A program made the translations under genes and the position numbers. A DNA stretch of 64,000 bases, taken from contig NW_026251411.1 of the NCBI RefSeq assembly GCF_025118155.1, positions 334,988-398,987 of the forward strand, read 5' to 3'. Below the pieces are notes generated by a model. The model searched no databases, was not told the origin of the DNA, and saw only the letters and a list, made by a program, of their open reading frames with translations. Positions 47,640 through 62,493 of the stretch are shown in pieces. Source of the stretch: Cokeromyces recurvatus (lineage: Eukaryota > Mucoromycota > Mucoromycetes > Mucorales > Mucoraceae). Numbering within the stretch: the first letter of the stretch is position 1; each line of letters begins with the position of its first letter.

Positions 47640-50016
47640 TTTCATTCTTTATTCATTTAATTATTTATTTTTATTTTCATTTATTTACAGGTGATTAATA
47701 AAAGAGCTCATGCTTATCGTATTATATATAGACTTGTAAGGGAAATAGAGTTGATGCAAATATTAGATCATGAAAATATAGTCAAACTGTATGAAACATA
47801 TGAAACAGCAGATGCCCTTTATTTGATCATGGAATATGTTGAAGGTTATAATTTGGAAGAATATTTAAAGAAAATAAAAAAAGGAATTATGTCTGAAGAT
47901 GAGCTCGTGATATATTTCGTCAGGTGGTAAAGGCTATAAATCATTGCCATTCTAGGTGGGTTATTCATAGAGATTTAAAGGTATATTACATACATACATA
48001 CACACATATATACGTACATTCATGTATACTCATTATTTTGTTTAGACGCCTAATATTTTACTGACTTCAGCGACAAACCAAGTTAAATTAGCTGATTTTG
48101 GCTTAGGAAATAGATTTGGTTTACAAAGATTAAAAACTGTTTGTGGTATTGTATATACATACATTTATACATTCATATCTATTTTAATTGATAATAAGGT
48201 AATTTAATATAACTAATGATAGGATCAATGTTATATTATAGTCCAGAAATCAGTACAGCAAAATCTTATATTGGTCCTGAAATAGATACTTGGTGTTTAG
48301 GTGTTATGCTGTTTAGAATGACAGCTGGTCGTGAGCTTTTCTCTCATGCAAAGTGTAAATATAACTCTATCTATATATATACATATATATATACCTATGT
48401 TTATTATGTATTTTTCTTTTCTTTTCTAAAAACAATAGTATCTACATGTAGCTCCTTCAGAATTAAAAAAGTATATCATCAGTCAAAATTATACACTTCC
48501 TTCACATATAAGTCAAGAACTTGGACATACAATACAAAAATGCTTATCTATGAATAGATATGATAGATTAAGTCTCAAGACATTTTTAAGCAATGATCCA
48601 TGGTTTAATAATTTTGGTGCCTTGGAAGATATCTTTGAAGAGCATGCATCTAATTGTAACTATAATGCTCTGGAAGCTACTGAATCGCTTGCACTTTCTA
48701 CAAAAACAGATGACACGAATCAAATTTATTCAAGCGCACAAAACTATAAAAAGCAATGTAAACAAGATCTTCAAGTAGAGAAACAGAAATTATTCAAGAT
48801 ACCTAAAACTATTATTTATCACATCCTTCATCCCTCTACTTATTTTACGAGTTCGTCAGCAAATCATTCATCAAAGCATCCTATCGATCTGAAATCTCAA
48901 TTTGAAACTATTCATGAGCTCAATAAAAATCTCTTGGATATTTTAAAACAAGTTCAACTTTGTAGTATACAAGACAATAGTTCTGATTTAAAATCACCTA
49001 TTAGCCATCTATTTCGTAAACAGAAAAAAAAAGAGGATCTTCCAATTGAGTGTAGTGTCATGTTGGAACAGAACAAGAAGCAGCTTTTAAAATCATTTTC
49101 AGCATTAAACTTATCTCAACTATATCAACGAGTAACTAAAGATCATATTAGTTACTTTACAATCCAATGTAATTCTATTCATACTGGATCTTCAACTACA
49201 GTTATTTCAAATTGTTCAGCCTCATCCTCTACTTTTGTATCTGAGAAGAAATCTCATCATCATAGACCCTCTTTCTCTATGAATAACCTTTCAAATACTC
49301 TACCTGACATGACCACTCGAGGAAATTTGAACCATGAACTACAAGATACAAATCAACTAGAGATGATAAAAATACTTCGTTTAGCTTGTGAAATTCTTGG
49401 AATTACTTTTTATCAAGCAACCAGTACAAAACTTGTTTGTTTATTAACGATACGAAATGATTATACAACATATATAAAGGACAAAAGATTATCTCATTCA
49501 AATCTTTACCCTCCTTATCGACGATTTTCCATATTAGATGAAGAGGATACCGTCCCTTATCCAAGGCATTGTTCGACAATTAGTGCATATAGTTCACAGC
49601 AAAGTTCCGAAGGTTGGTGGAGTCGACAGAAACGTCGATTATCAGCCCCTTTTTTACTACAACAACAGCAACAACAACAACAACAATCGAGTTCATCATT
49701 AGGTCTTTCATCTACACCGGGACTTGTTTTGGGGAACAGTAGTCATCATGATCTTTTATCTATGGGTCGAGCAGCACAAGAAAAAATATTTGAATGTTCT
49801 GAAAATGAAGATCGTGAAACAAGCAGTTTTGTCTTGTTAACAATGGATGTTGTATCTTTATCTAAAAGAAGATGTAATAAATCGCCAGATGAAAATAATA
49901 ATGAGAGTGCTCACATAGTTGCAGTCAAGTATTCCAAAATAAAGGGATCTAATAAGATTTTCAAGTTGGTTAAAAGTTGGATGCAAATGATTTTAACTCA
50001 AAACAGAATGGCCTAA
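47199..50016 (+). CDS. Ser/Thr protein kinase, KIN1/MARK/SNF1-like, with KA1-like tail
   Basis: CAMK-type kinase. Probable exons: 47199-47582, 47691-47980, 48046-48145, 48223-about 48355 and 48439-50016. The first coding segment has poly-Gln/Asn before the domain. Kinase motifs: SPLGVGKFSKVMLAYH (Gly loop), KVAIKVINKR (Lys), VIHRDLKTPNILL (catalytic loop), LADFGLGNRFGLQRLKTVCG (DFG and activation loop), SMLYYSPEI, DTWCLGVMLF. The C-terminal segment is Ser-rich with poly-Gln. It carries EMIKILRLACEILGITFYQ and, about 140 residues later, DRETSSFVLLTMDVVSLS, which together resemble a KA1 domain interrupted by an insert. Such domains bind acidic phospholipids and autoinhibit. Frame breaks are seen near 47330, 47396, 47905 and at the exon 4/5 junction. 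Intron 1 starts with a tract of about 50 A. Confidence 0.85.
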
Positions 50017-50093
50017 AGGGAAAAAAAATCTCCACACTTTACTCCTCTCTTCCCTCTCTCCTCATCTCTCTCTCTCTCTCTTTCTCTCTCTCT

Positions 50094-50137
<44 letters not shown>

Positions 50138-50566
50138 TATTTTTTTTAGGGGAGGAGGAAAGAAGGAAGATAGTAAAAAAAAAAAAAAAAAAGATACCAA
50201 TATGTAATTGTATTATATCCTTTTTCTAAAGTCTATTGTATATCTTGTCTTTAAGTAACTGTAATAAACATTTGTTCCCCTTAATAAGTTAAAAATCTAT
50301 TTATTGCATGGATGTCATTCATATACATATAATGTCAAATAATAAGATGATAAGCAATCGTAGTGATCCATCCTGACTTACTTCTCTCTTTACTTATTTA
50401 TTTCATCTTTTATACTGCAAGACTGAGGATTTGCTGTAAAGCATTTTTTAGTTTATTTTTTATCGAATAATATCTTTTAAAGCAGTTAATTGAAGAAGAA
50501 GAAAAAAAAACCAACACTAGTATGTAGTATAGATGAACAGTCTTCATTTATTTTTTCAATATACAG
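50017..50566. other. Intergenic region between convergent kinase and MSY1
   Basis: About 550 bases between two stop codons. Apart from the CT repeat and an A-run near 50175 it is plain AT-rich sequence. Presumably it carries both polyadenylation regions. Confidence 0.4.
50064..50137. repeat. (CT)n-rich microsatellite
   Basis: CTCTCTCT runs broken by TTT, just downstream of the kinase stop codon. Confidence 0.9.
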
Positions 50567-52412
50567 TTATATAATTTGAATTAAATAATAAGAGGATTTC
50601 CCTGTACGTAAAACTAATACTTTCCCATCAATAAGGTCATTTTCTTCAATTACGTGCTTAACATTGGTTATTTTTTGATTATTTAAATAAAATCCACCTG
50701 CTTTAATTTTCTTTTGTGCATCAGCTAAAGATGATCAATGTTAGTGTCATATATATAATTAAACAAGGATGACTTACATTTAGATTTAGCAGCATTTGTA
50801 ACAGAAGCAATGATATCAATACTAGATCCGATTACAGCTGAACGATCAAGTTTTATAAACCGATTTCTATCTGTCTTGAAAGCTTCAATAATTTGATCTC
50901 CAGATAAAGTACTTAGATCTTCACCAAAAAGCACTTGAGTTGCTGTCTTTGCCTTACGTAAACCATCAACTAATTCAAAGTTACTATTGATTTCCATATT
51001 GTCATATTTATATAAATAAACAGATTACTTACTTCCATGAACGAGTTCAGTTGTTTCATCTGCAAGTTTTTTTTGTGCAAATCTTTTTTCTGGATATTTC
51101 TTTTTTTTTTTTTTAATATAAACACACCTTTTTTTTTTTTTTTTTTGTTATTTTACTTACTTGATGTTCAGCCATAATTTCAGAGACATGTTCTTCTTTT
51201 AACAAAGTAAACATACTCAAGTATTTTCCAACATCTTCGTCTGTAGTTTTCATTAAAAACTATACTTGTATATGAATATATAAATGTTTGATTCGTATAT
51301 ATACATTGGCTTGATTTTACCTGATAGAAATCAAATACACTTGTCATATATTCATCTAACCAAATTGCATTACCAGCAGATTTACCAAATTTTTCACCCG
51401 TTGAAGTTAATAAAAGTGGAATTGTAATCCCAAAAACCTTGGACTCTGACTCTGACTCTGTATCGTCCTTCTTTTTCTTCTTTCTTGCAATCAAATCAAT
51501 GCCAGCTGTAATATTACCCCATTGATCATTCCCTCCCAACTAATATAAAGACGATAAGAAAATAGAATAGATTTACATAAGCATTCCCTTTACTCACTTG
51601 GATTCTACAATCATGATGATGATGAAGATACCAAAAATCATAAGCTTGTAAAAGTTGATAGGAGAATTCTGTAAAACTAATACCTTGTGTTGTTTCTAAT
51701 CGAGACTTTACACTTTCCTTTGCCAGCATACTGTTGACTCTAGCATATCTTCCAATTGAACTTAAAAAGTCAAGCGCTGACATATTGCTAAACCAATCAA
51801 AGTTGTTCAATACTTTTGGTTCTCTTGTATCTAGGGTGGAATCATTAAATCCTCTTCTATTAGCGTAACTTGCACCGTTTTTAAAGAATCTATGTATCTG
51901 TCTTTCAATGCCTGCTACGTTTTCCCTAAGTATATCTTGTGATAATGGTACACGTTCTGATTTTCTTCCAGATGGGTCACCAATAGACCCTGTTGCTCCT
52001 CCAACAAGGGCAATTGTCTGGTGTCCTCGAATATGAAAATGTAATAAGCCCATTAGTGTTACAAGATTGCCTAAATGAAGACTTTTGGCAGTTGGATCTA
52101 CTCCACAATAAATGGTTGTAGGTTTGTTTGTCTTTTCGATTATTTCAGGACTTTAGTCAACAGGTACATATGAAAAAAATAAAAATAAAAAGTGGTGGTG
52201 TTAGTAGTAGAGGAAGTTGTAAATATAAATATGTGTCCCTCTCTTTTTTTTTTTTTTTTTTTCTTCTTCTACAAACTATACCTTGTTATATTTGAAACAA
52301 GACCCCTTTGAGTCATGTCTTTAACAACATTAGAATAAGTGCTTATAAAACATGTATTGATTTTTAGTACATGGGTCCAATTGAGTTTTTGACTTTGTCG
52401 AAAAATGTTCAT
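50567..52412 (-). CDS. MSY1: Mitochondrial tyrosyl-tRNA synthetase
   Basis: Class I synthetase of bacterial type that charges mitochondrial tRNA-Tyr. Exons read downward: 52412-52282, 52150-51598, 51539-51321, 51259-51161, 51099-51033, 50983-50778 and 50724-50567; about 477 residues after one frame correction around exon 5. The N-terminus ([12 protein letters not shown]) looks like a mitochondrial presequence. Motifs: [16 protein letters not shown] (HIGH equivalent HLGN), [61 protein letters not shown] (KMSKS equivalent KFGKS). A C-terminal S4-like RNA-binding segment, [18 protein letters not shown], ends the protein. A Glu/Ser insert (DTESESESK) sits between two catalytic motifs. The exon 5/6 junction is one base out of phase. 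Confidence 0.93.
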
Positions 52413-53101
52413 GATTCTTTTGCTTTCATTGAACTATCCCCCTCCCCCCCCCCTTTCTTTTTTAATAATATAATAACAAAAAAAAAAAAAGGGCATGCAA
52501 TTTCAACATAGCTGTGTGACTTTCATCATCTTTATTATTATTACAACAGTGGGCGGCACAGGAAATTCATATTCCCGGTAATAAATTTTCAATAAGCAGC
52601 AGTAAGACAATTTGTGTGCTCTCAAAAAGAAAAAAGAGAGAGTTTCGAATTCGTATAATTCTTTTTGTGCTTTCGAGAAAAAAAAAATGTAATGATAGAC
52701 AAAATGAATATCCAATATGATCAATGAGATTGAAAGTATCATTGATTCATAAATTGAAATAAATAAATAAAGAAAAGTGAGTTCTATTCTTTAACTTGAT
52801 TATACACAAAATAAGATTTTTTTTTTTTTTGTATTTTTTGATTAAACACGAAAGGATAGAATCAAAATGATCATGTATATGCTGGTTTGATTTATATGAT
52901 AAAACTACATAATAATATATTTATGAATAATAATAATAATAAAAAAAAAGGATGGGAAGTAATGAAGATTGACTCTACTACGGTATATCTTGTGTATATT
53001 ATATAAACATTATAATAGTTATAACTTTATTTATGTAACAGTATAAAGAAAGGGTATCTACAAAAGAAAAGAAGAAGAAGAAGAAAAAAGGGGGGGAGAC
53101 T
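52413..53101. other. Intergenic region between MSY1 and LRR gene
   Basis: About 690 bases upstream of MSY1 and downstream of the LRR gene. A C-run near 52440-52453, A-tract near 52480 and GAAGAAGAAG near 53071 are the visible features. No coding evidence. Confidence 0.4.
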
Positions 53102-55012
53102 TCAGTGATGAACACAAATAACAGACTTGGACTGCTCTTTTGGTAAACATTGAGTCCAACATCGCGTTGAACAAAACCTTACACGTCGTACAACTGCTGG
53201 ATGACCTCCATAACTTTTGATCTGTACTGATGTGACCCATTCATTTACAAAGGGACCTGAGCAATATGAGCATATCTTCTTATGCCCTCCTCCCATAATA
53301 TCCTGTGATAAATGATACGGAAGTAATTCAAATGGTATTTTCTTTATTAAATTTTGTTGCAAGATGGTTCGTGTGGCTATTTCTCGTAAGGAAAGTAAAA
53401 GAGCTGTTTCGCTTGGTAGATAAGGTGAATCGTGTGGGAAATCAACTAGAACACAAGAGTTATTATGGGTTGAATGATCTTGTACAAATTTTGATCTTGA
53501 ATGCGTTGCTGTTAAACCTGCTAATGTTGGATAAGATGAACTAGAAAGGATGGATTGAGATTTATTAATGTTTAATTGTTGAGCATGAAAAGCAAGTTCT
53601 TTATCAATTGTGGCATCTTCATCATCATATGGGGAATGAGAAGTTGACGCTGCTATTTCTGCTGCTGCTGCTGAAGAAGAAGAAGAAGAAGAAGCAGAAG
53701 AAGATTCAGGTAATAAACAGCCCATACCATAAGGGCCACATTCTTCTTGTTTAGATGCTTTCTTGTTTATGAAAGTGGATGATCGAGCAACAGAAGGTGA
53801 ATGAAGAATGGGTGATGATGCTCCAGAAGAAGAAGAACGAGGAACACCACGTTGCATCATTTGTCTTAAAATACGAGAATAAGCATCTCCACTATCTACT
53901 GATTGTTGATCGCAATGTCCCGGCCTTGTAAGAGGATTACCTGTGATTAATAAGGTTGTTGACTGCATTCTTTCTAATATTTCAGCAGGCATAATACACA
54001 AAAGATTCTCGCTGATATCCAATAATTCAAGTCGCTGAAGATGCATTAAATCAGCTGGCAAAGTTGTTAAGTGATTTTGAGATAGATTGAGCGACCTTAA
54101 TTGATAACACCTTGTAATGGATTTAGGAATGCATTCTAATTGGTTATGAGAGGCGTTTAAGATTTGTAGGCTTTGTAACAAGTGTAGGTCAGGTGGTAAT
54201 CTTCGGAGTTGATTATAAGAGACATCAAGTTCTTCGAGCACAGGCATCTCTGTGAGACTATCAGGAAGTTGAATTAATTTGTTTCCTCCATAAACAGAAC
54301 CGAGCTGCAAATGGCGTAACTTTTGCCAGTAGTTTAATCGCTTAGGTAGGCTCTCGATCAAATTAGCTGCAATACGAAAAGTCACTAGATTAGGTAAAAG
54401 ACGGGGCATGTCTTCAGGGATAAATGTGATTTGATTTTGTGAAAGTGATAGAACCTCTAATTCCTTTAAAGCAAAGAGTTCTGAAGGTATCTCGGTAATT
54501 TGATTTGAGGTAGCATTTAAGATTCGTAAATGAATGAGTTCACTTATTTGAGACGGTAAACTATCTAAACGATTTCTTGAAATATCGAGTTCTAAAATAG
54601 TTGTATACTGATTATGGTAAGGTAGTTTTAAGAAAGAATTTAACGAAGGTAAAAGTAAATTATTTAATTCTTCGGCTAACTGACTGGTTTCTAATCCTCT
54701 TCTTCTTAGCATAACAGTATTGCTTGATGTTCTACTTAAAGAAAGTCTTCTTTGTTCATGTTTTCTGGAATCTGTAATCTGTACTTGCCCTTCTTTAGAC
54801 GTAATACTTGTATTCTTTTTTATTTTTTTCCCTTTCTTGACATGAATGCCTAATGGAGCTAATGAAGGGTCATCTATGCAAGATTCTATGTCAACTAATA
54901 TAGGCTGACTATATTTTGATAAAAAATTTTGAGGTGGAGGCTGTTTATCAGGTGGTAAAACACCTGTTAATATTTTTCCGTCTAATAAATTGGGTATATT
55001 ATTGCGTGGCAT
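53102..55012 (-). CDS. Leucine-rich-repeat protein with C-terminal cysteine-rich domain
   Basis: A single uninterrupted exon of 636 residues. After a basic N-terminal part there are about nine LRRs of the plain intracellular type (LELDISRNRLDSLPSQI, LRILNATSNQITEIPSEL, LEVLSLSQNQITFIPED, LEELDVSYNQLRRLPPDL, LRSLNLSQNHLTTLPADL, LELLDISENLLCIMPAEIL). A Ser/Ala-rich disordered stretch follows. The last 70 residues carry a likely zinc site: ICSYCSGPFVNEW ... RFCSTRCWTQC. LRRs of this kind usually form protein-binding scaffolds (Sog2, Ccr4-like and small-GTPase partners are examples). I do not recognise the combination with this tail. No signal peptide, so cytoplasmic or nuclear. Confidence 0.88.
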   Translation of the reverse strand: MPRNNIPNLLDGKILTGVLPPDKQPPPQNFLSKYSQPILVDIESCIDDPSLAPLGIHVKKGKKIKKNTSITSKEGQVQITDSRKHEQRRLSLSRTSSNTVMLRRRGLETSQLAEELNNLLLPSLNSFLKLPYHNQYTTILELDISRNRLDSLPSQISELIHLRILNATSNQITEIPSELFALKELEVLSLSQNQITFIPEDMPRLLPNLVTFRIAANLIESLPKRLNYWQKLRHLQLGSVYGGNKLIQLPDSLTEMPVLEELDVSYNQLRRLPPDLHLLQSLQILNASHNQLECIPKSITRCYQLRSLNLSQNHLTTLPADLMHLQRLELLDISENLLCIMPAEILERMQSTTLLITGNPLTRPGHCDQQSVDSGDAYSRILRQMMQRGVPRSSSSGASSPILHSPSVARSSTFINKKASKQEECGPYGMGCLLPESSSASSSSSSSAAAAEIAASTSHSPYDDEDATIDKELAFHAQQLNINKSQSILSSSSYPTLAGLTATHSRSKFVQDHSTHNNSCVLVDFPHDSPYLPSETALLLSLREIATRTILQQNLIKKIPFELLPYHLSQDIMGGGHKKICSYCSGPFVNEWVTSVQIKSYGGHPAVVRRVRFCSTRCWTQCLPKEQSKSVICVHH

Positions 55013-55570
55013 AAAGGAATAAAGAAAGATAAATTTTTTATCAGATTAAAAGAAAATGAGACGGAAGAAAACTTTTTTTTTTTTAACATTATTATGCTTA
55101 ATTGTATCCCCGCCGTCCCCCCCTTCCCAAAAAAATAAAATAAAAAAAGACTCCCTGCTAAAACCTAAAAAAGATTATCACCAAATACTTAAAATCAGAT
55201 AATCAATTACAACTGTTTTTTAATTTGAGATTGAGGCTGTTATCAAAAAAAAAAAGTCATTTCCTAAAAGTGTCTTTATTGGAAAGTGAACACACTCCAC
55301 ATTTCACTTTTATAAACCGAATAATTTTTATGCTGTAATGAATAAAGAAAATACTATTTCAATCATGACTACAGCATTATTAAAAGATCAAAATATAAAG
55401 AGTAAAAATCATTTTCCATGCATAAGTAATATAAGTATTCTTTATATTTTCTGATTATATATTTAAGTAAGAACACAATCTAAATAATATTGTAAATAGT
55501 TGGATAAAGTTTTTTTTTTTTTTTTTTTTATTCTAGAGATTAAAATAATTGATATAATTGAAAAGAGAAA
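55013..55570. other. Intergenic region between LRR gene and PH gene
   Basis: About 560 bases upstream of the LRR gene and downstream of the PH gene, with T-tract near 55510-55530 and C-rich patch near 55107-55130. No coding evidence. Confidence 0.4.
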
Positions 55571-57561
55571 CTACCACATAAACTTTAGTGGAATACATGT
55601 GGCTTCTTCTTCATTTTCTTCATAATTTGTTTCCTCGATTCTTTCTTCATCATTTGGAATTATTTCTATTTTACTTTTGTCATTATTTAAAGTCGTATTC
55701 GAATCGTGAATGACATTTTGATTATTATCATCATCATTCAAAGCTTCATTCGTGGTTGATTGATCAGCGTTATCAACTGACTTTATTTCACCTTCAATTT
55801 CTTCGAAAACCGATTTTGTATATTCAAAACTACGTATCCAATCAGAAGTAGCAGCTGAATTCTCAGGTAAAAGATACATACGATATCCAGAAACCATTTA
55901 TCTTCTGATTTCTTTAAGAATTGAAGTACGATACCATTTGATCCGATATCATAACCGAGTTCTTCTTCACTTAATTGTGACGAATTATATATGTTTAATA
56001 GCTTGTTCAAAAGAATGACATAAGTTGGTGGTCGACTCTACAAATGATAAACAGAAGAAGGGGAATGTCAGCTGGAAAATTCAATTTATATATTATCATT
56101 AAACCTCTTTATATTCAAAATCATATAATTCGAAATAAGCGCCTCGCAAAACCCCCCAAAATCTTTCCCATCGCTATATAAAGATGAATTAAAATAAGAG
56201 TAATAAATAAAAAGGAAAAAAAAAAAAAAAAGAAATTACTAAAAATGTATACCGCGAATGTATCATCATGAGTATGCATAGTGATAAAGTCTTTATGAAG
56301 AACAGTATTATTTAACAATGCTGAGCTCGTTTGCTAACATAAGTGCCATAGACTACTAGTAATTGAAGGTTTAATTCTTGACTAGAAGAGTCTGGATCAC
56401 TGTTCAAATTGATTCGTTCTGCTTTTTTAGTTTTAGGATTCAAAGTGATCATTATTGATTTTTGACCTAGTAAAACTTCTTCTACTTGGTTTTTGCGATG
56501 ACGAAAAAATGATTACCCCTATTTTGAGTATATACTTGAATAGTAGCGGTTGTTTCATCAGCAACGTCTCTATAAATAAGGCTATAGATTAAAATCAACT
56601 TATAATTCCAAGCAATACATACACTAAGAATGTCTCATCAAACTGTGCAAAGAGCCATGTCTTCCCCTTTTTCCACTAACAACGTATGAACTTTGAAAGA
56701 TATCATGATTCACTTTAACATCACAACGGTAAACTTTGTCTAGAATAAGTTTTGTAAGAAAAATTATTACAAGTATTTTTTTTTTTTTTTTGCATTATTA
56801 CTACTTTTTGATGTATCGGTTGTAATCACTTGAAGTACTATTGATATACATGTATATTATATTATTCACTATTATTATTTACCTATTCTCTTTACAAATA
56901 TGTATTCAACTTACTTCTTAAATAAAACATTCCCTTGGGTTTCTTTTGCTCTTTATCAAAACTATGATTTTTTTTTTTTTTTTTTTTTTTAGATATATTT
57001 ACATCTATAGTCATTATATAATGTTGTATATATACTTTACAACGTCTGAAAACGAAAACAAGGCTTACATAAAACAATCGATTCATCATAATTAGTCAAA
57101 GGATTTTCTAAGGAAAAACGAGTGTCATCATCATTTTTAATCCAATCTAATTTCTCTTTGGGCAGTTGCTCTAGTGTATTACAGACACCATTGTAATAGA
57201 CAATCGGCTCCTTCTCTTCATTAAGACTGGGTTGTCTGATATCTGAAATTGACATAAGCCTTCTAATGCTTATATTATTTTCAGTAATTGATTTTGGCAT
57301 GATTGGTTTATCGTCGTCAGCTACTAAAGGCATTATTCGTTTGCCAGAGTTCAAACGAAGTGTTGAGCCAGCACTAGAAATTTGATGCATTGTTTGACTC
57401 ATAAGACCACGAATAGAGGCAGTAGAGATAGAAGAAGTAAGAGTAGCAGCAGTTGATATTGTTAAGTTACTAAATAGTTTTAACTTCATAAACTCACGAC
57501 GTTTGGGTCGAGCAGGAGGGCTTGGTAGTAATGGATTTCTAATTGTAGGATAACCTGACAT
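55571..57561 (-). CDS. C2-like plus PH domain protein, anillin/Bud4-like arrangement
   Basis: The first exon (57561 to about 57047) is basic and Ser-rich (NPLLPSPPARPKRREF) and ends VLCKPCFRFQT. Next, about 56750-56340, pieces in several frames give VYRCDVKVNHDIFQSSYVVS, WLFAQFDETFLV, DVADETTATIQVYTQN and SIMITLNPKTKKAERINL, which resemble the C2-like segment preceding the PH domain in fungal anillin/Bud4-type proteins. The PH part follows: RWERFWGVLRGAYFELYDFE (about 56175-56120), PTYVILLNKLLNIYN, GSNGIVLQFLKKSEDKW, YRMYLLPENSAATSDWIRSF. The tail is Asp/Asn/Glu-rich and stops at 55571-55573. At least four frame breaks occur and exon ends are only partly resolved. A role in septum or membrane organisation is inference. 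Confidence 0.7.
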
Positions 57562-58721
57562 TGTATGTTTATTTTATTTTTTTTATCCAACAAAAAAAAA
57601 AAAAAAATTAAATAGAGGGAAAAAGAAAAAATAAATAAATTAAAAAAAATAATAATAATAATAATAATGTTCAAGAATGTATCGTTTTTTATACGTATTC
57701 TAAAGAAAACTAATAATAATGTAAAAAAGCATAATCGTTCTGGGTCGATCTGAGATTTAAAATTAGACGAATGTGCATAGTAGAAAAGACAAGTACAAAA
57801 TCTCTTATCTCTCTACTACATTTACCATAAGACCTGCTATAGGGCTTTATTGAAAAAAAAAAGACAAAATAGGTATTGCTGATATAACAAATGAGTTTGA
57901 AATATGGAGAAATGAATAAGTACGATCGTTTTATGATCTGTTTCCAGCCCCTGAATGTAGACAAACTCACTACTAATAGTGTAATGCATTTATTTGTTGG
58001 CTTAAGCCAGTTTTCAGTCTTTTTTGCGGGTAAATATGATAAGATATTACATACTCTATAAACATATTAAATACCGTATCTATTTTTTTCAATAAATGAT
58101 TTCTCAAATAGACCTGTAACATGAGTAAGTAGAGATATCTTTTCTTTTATTATTATTATTATGGTATATATATACGATACAATGAAAGGACTTAATATTT
58201 ACAAGTAGAATCAGGGCAAAATTAATAACATGCCATAACAACTTTGCAAATTATATAAACATATCTCTACATCTCTGCTTACTCTGAGTATTACCTGTTC
58301 TTTTAAATACGTTAAAATTCATTTGAAACACGATAACAAACAAATAAAAAGGGCAGAAGAAGAGTCAGTTTTTGAGATTTAACTTACAAATAAAATTCAA
58401 GTGATATAAAATCCAATGAAATATCCCCAAGATCCATTTCTATATTTTTGTTTAAGAATCTACTTCTCCTAAAATTAAAGTGTATAGAAAAATAAATATA
58501 CATGTATATAATGTTTTGGAAGTCATTCGTTTATTATAGAATAGTAATAAAAAATTATTTTTATTGTTTGTTGCTATTTCTCTTCTTTTGGGGTCAGTTA
58601 AGACAGACCAAGTCATATGAATGCATGTATCAATAAGTAGATTCTCAAGCTTATAATAGCAATGAGTACAAAAAGTCTCATTACTTTAAAATAACATATT
58701 ATTGAACTATATTCTTGTAAT
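57562..58721. other. Divergent intergenic region, PH gene / GH47 gene
   Basis: About 1.16 kb of AT-rich sequence. AATAATAAT repeats at about 57651-57667 and TTATTATTATTATTATTA near 58145. No supported coding sequence; promoters of both genes are expected here. Confidence 0.4.
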
Positions 58722-60972
<2,251 letters not shown>

Positions 60973-61136
60973 ATTATATTAAAATAACGTAGCTTCTTCT
61001 CTATTTTCCCACGACTGCTTAATTCTTCTTTTTTTGCGGGGTAAACGTTAATTATAACAATATTTTATATGTTTATTTTTTTTTTCGTTTTGTATTATTT
61101 TGTCTTTTTTGCTTTTCCCTTACATTAATATATTTA

Positions 61137-61160
61137 TACATATATATATATATATATATA
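61137..61160. repeat. (AT)n microsatellite
   Basis: An AT dinucleotide run just upstream of the carrier gene start. Confidence 0.85.
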
Positions 61161-61172
61161 TACATATATTGA

Positions 61173-62385
61173 ATGCAAGCAAATACTAAAGCCTCAATAA
61201 AACAAAATACTACTGCAAGCTTTATCAATAATAATAAGAGCAGTACTCATGTTGCATATCATAAAAATGAACAAAGTTTAGATTATATAATTCGATCAGG
61301 GCTTGCAGGAGGTTTAGCAGGCTGTATGGTAATATAGATGATTATGTAAGAATATTAGTATGATTGATTGACTCTATTATTTTTGATTAAAGGGTAAGAC
61401 GGTAATTGCACCTCTCGATCGGGTTAAAATACTTTTTCAAGCTAGAAATCCATTATTTGAAAAATATTCAGGCAGATTCAGTGGTGTATTTAAGGCAGGA
61501 AAAGAAATATTTAAAAGAGATGGAATAAAAGGATTATTTCAGGGACACTCGGTTACATTGATTAGAATATTTCCTTATGCTTCTATTAAGTTTGTTGCTT
61601 ATGAACAACTAAGAGCTATTTTAATACCTCCTAATAAAAATAGTAGTGCTCGACAATTTATAGCAGGTTCATTAGCAGGTACTCTATTATTATAATAATA
61701 GTGAGTTGGATTCATTACTAACCCCAAATGATATAAGGTATAACATCTGTTATATTTACTTATCCACTAGACCTTATTAGAGTTAGAATGGCTTATGATA
61801 ACAAACCAAAAGCAATTGATATTTGCAAAATAATATATAATGAGCCTGCAGCAGCAAAACATATTCAGATATTGAACTTTTACCGAGGATTTTTACCTAC
61901 TGTAGCTGGTATGACACCTTATGCGGGTGTTTCGTTTTGGTTTTATCATATTATGACCCAATTTTGTCGATATCATCCCTATGCTACATCTTATACACTC
62001 GTGCCTAATGTTAATATGGATGACCAAAAACCGCTACCACGGCTTAAAACCTGGGCTGAGCTATTATGTGGTGGTTTAGCAGGTTTAGTTGCTCAAACCA
62101 GCAGTTATCCTTTAGAAGTAAGAACGAAAAAAAAAATTATATATATATGTATATATGTACATACTAAAATCATTTATTATAGGTAATTCGTAGAAGAATG
62201 CAAATTAGTGGGTTATTGAAGCCCGATAGATTTATTAGTTTTAAAGAGACCGTAAAAGATATTTATAAGTGAAAGGCTTTAGAGGATTCTATGTTGGATT
62301 AACAATTGGCTATATTAAAGTGATACCTATGGTAGCTATTGGATTTTTAACTTATGAACGCATGAAACAATTATTAGATATTTAA
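61173..62385 (+). CDS. Mitochondrial carrier, LEU5/CoA-transporter-like
   Basis: Six-helix carrier of the inner mitochondrial membrane. Exons are 61173-61328, 61393-61678, 61738-62117 and 62183-62385; about 341 residues after one frame correction. The three carrier signatures are [12 protein letters not shown] with [26 protein letters not shown] with NFYRGFLPT, and YPLEVIRRRMQ with GFRGFYVGL. The segment [13 protein letters not shown] after the second repeat and RRRMQ in the third resemble yeast Leu5 and its animal relatives (SLC25A16/A42), which import coenzyme A. Near 62272 one base seems missing (TATAAGTGAAAGG), after which the other frame completes the third repeat and ends MKQLLDI. The CoA substrate is inferred from these similarities only. 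Confidence 0.88.
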
Positions 62386-62493
62386 ATTATGTACACTTGT
62401 ATACTTTCTTTTTATTGTTATTTATTTTGTACATATATCATTTTACTTTACTTTATCCTTTTTTTTTTATAAATAAAACTTGCCACTTTATAG

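Noticed and set aside
53305..53544. 79-codon plus-strand frame
   Set aside because: Antisense to the intact LRR gene.
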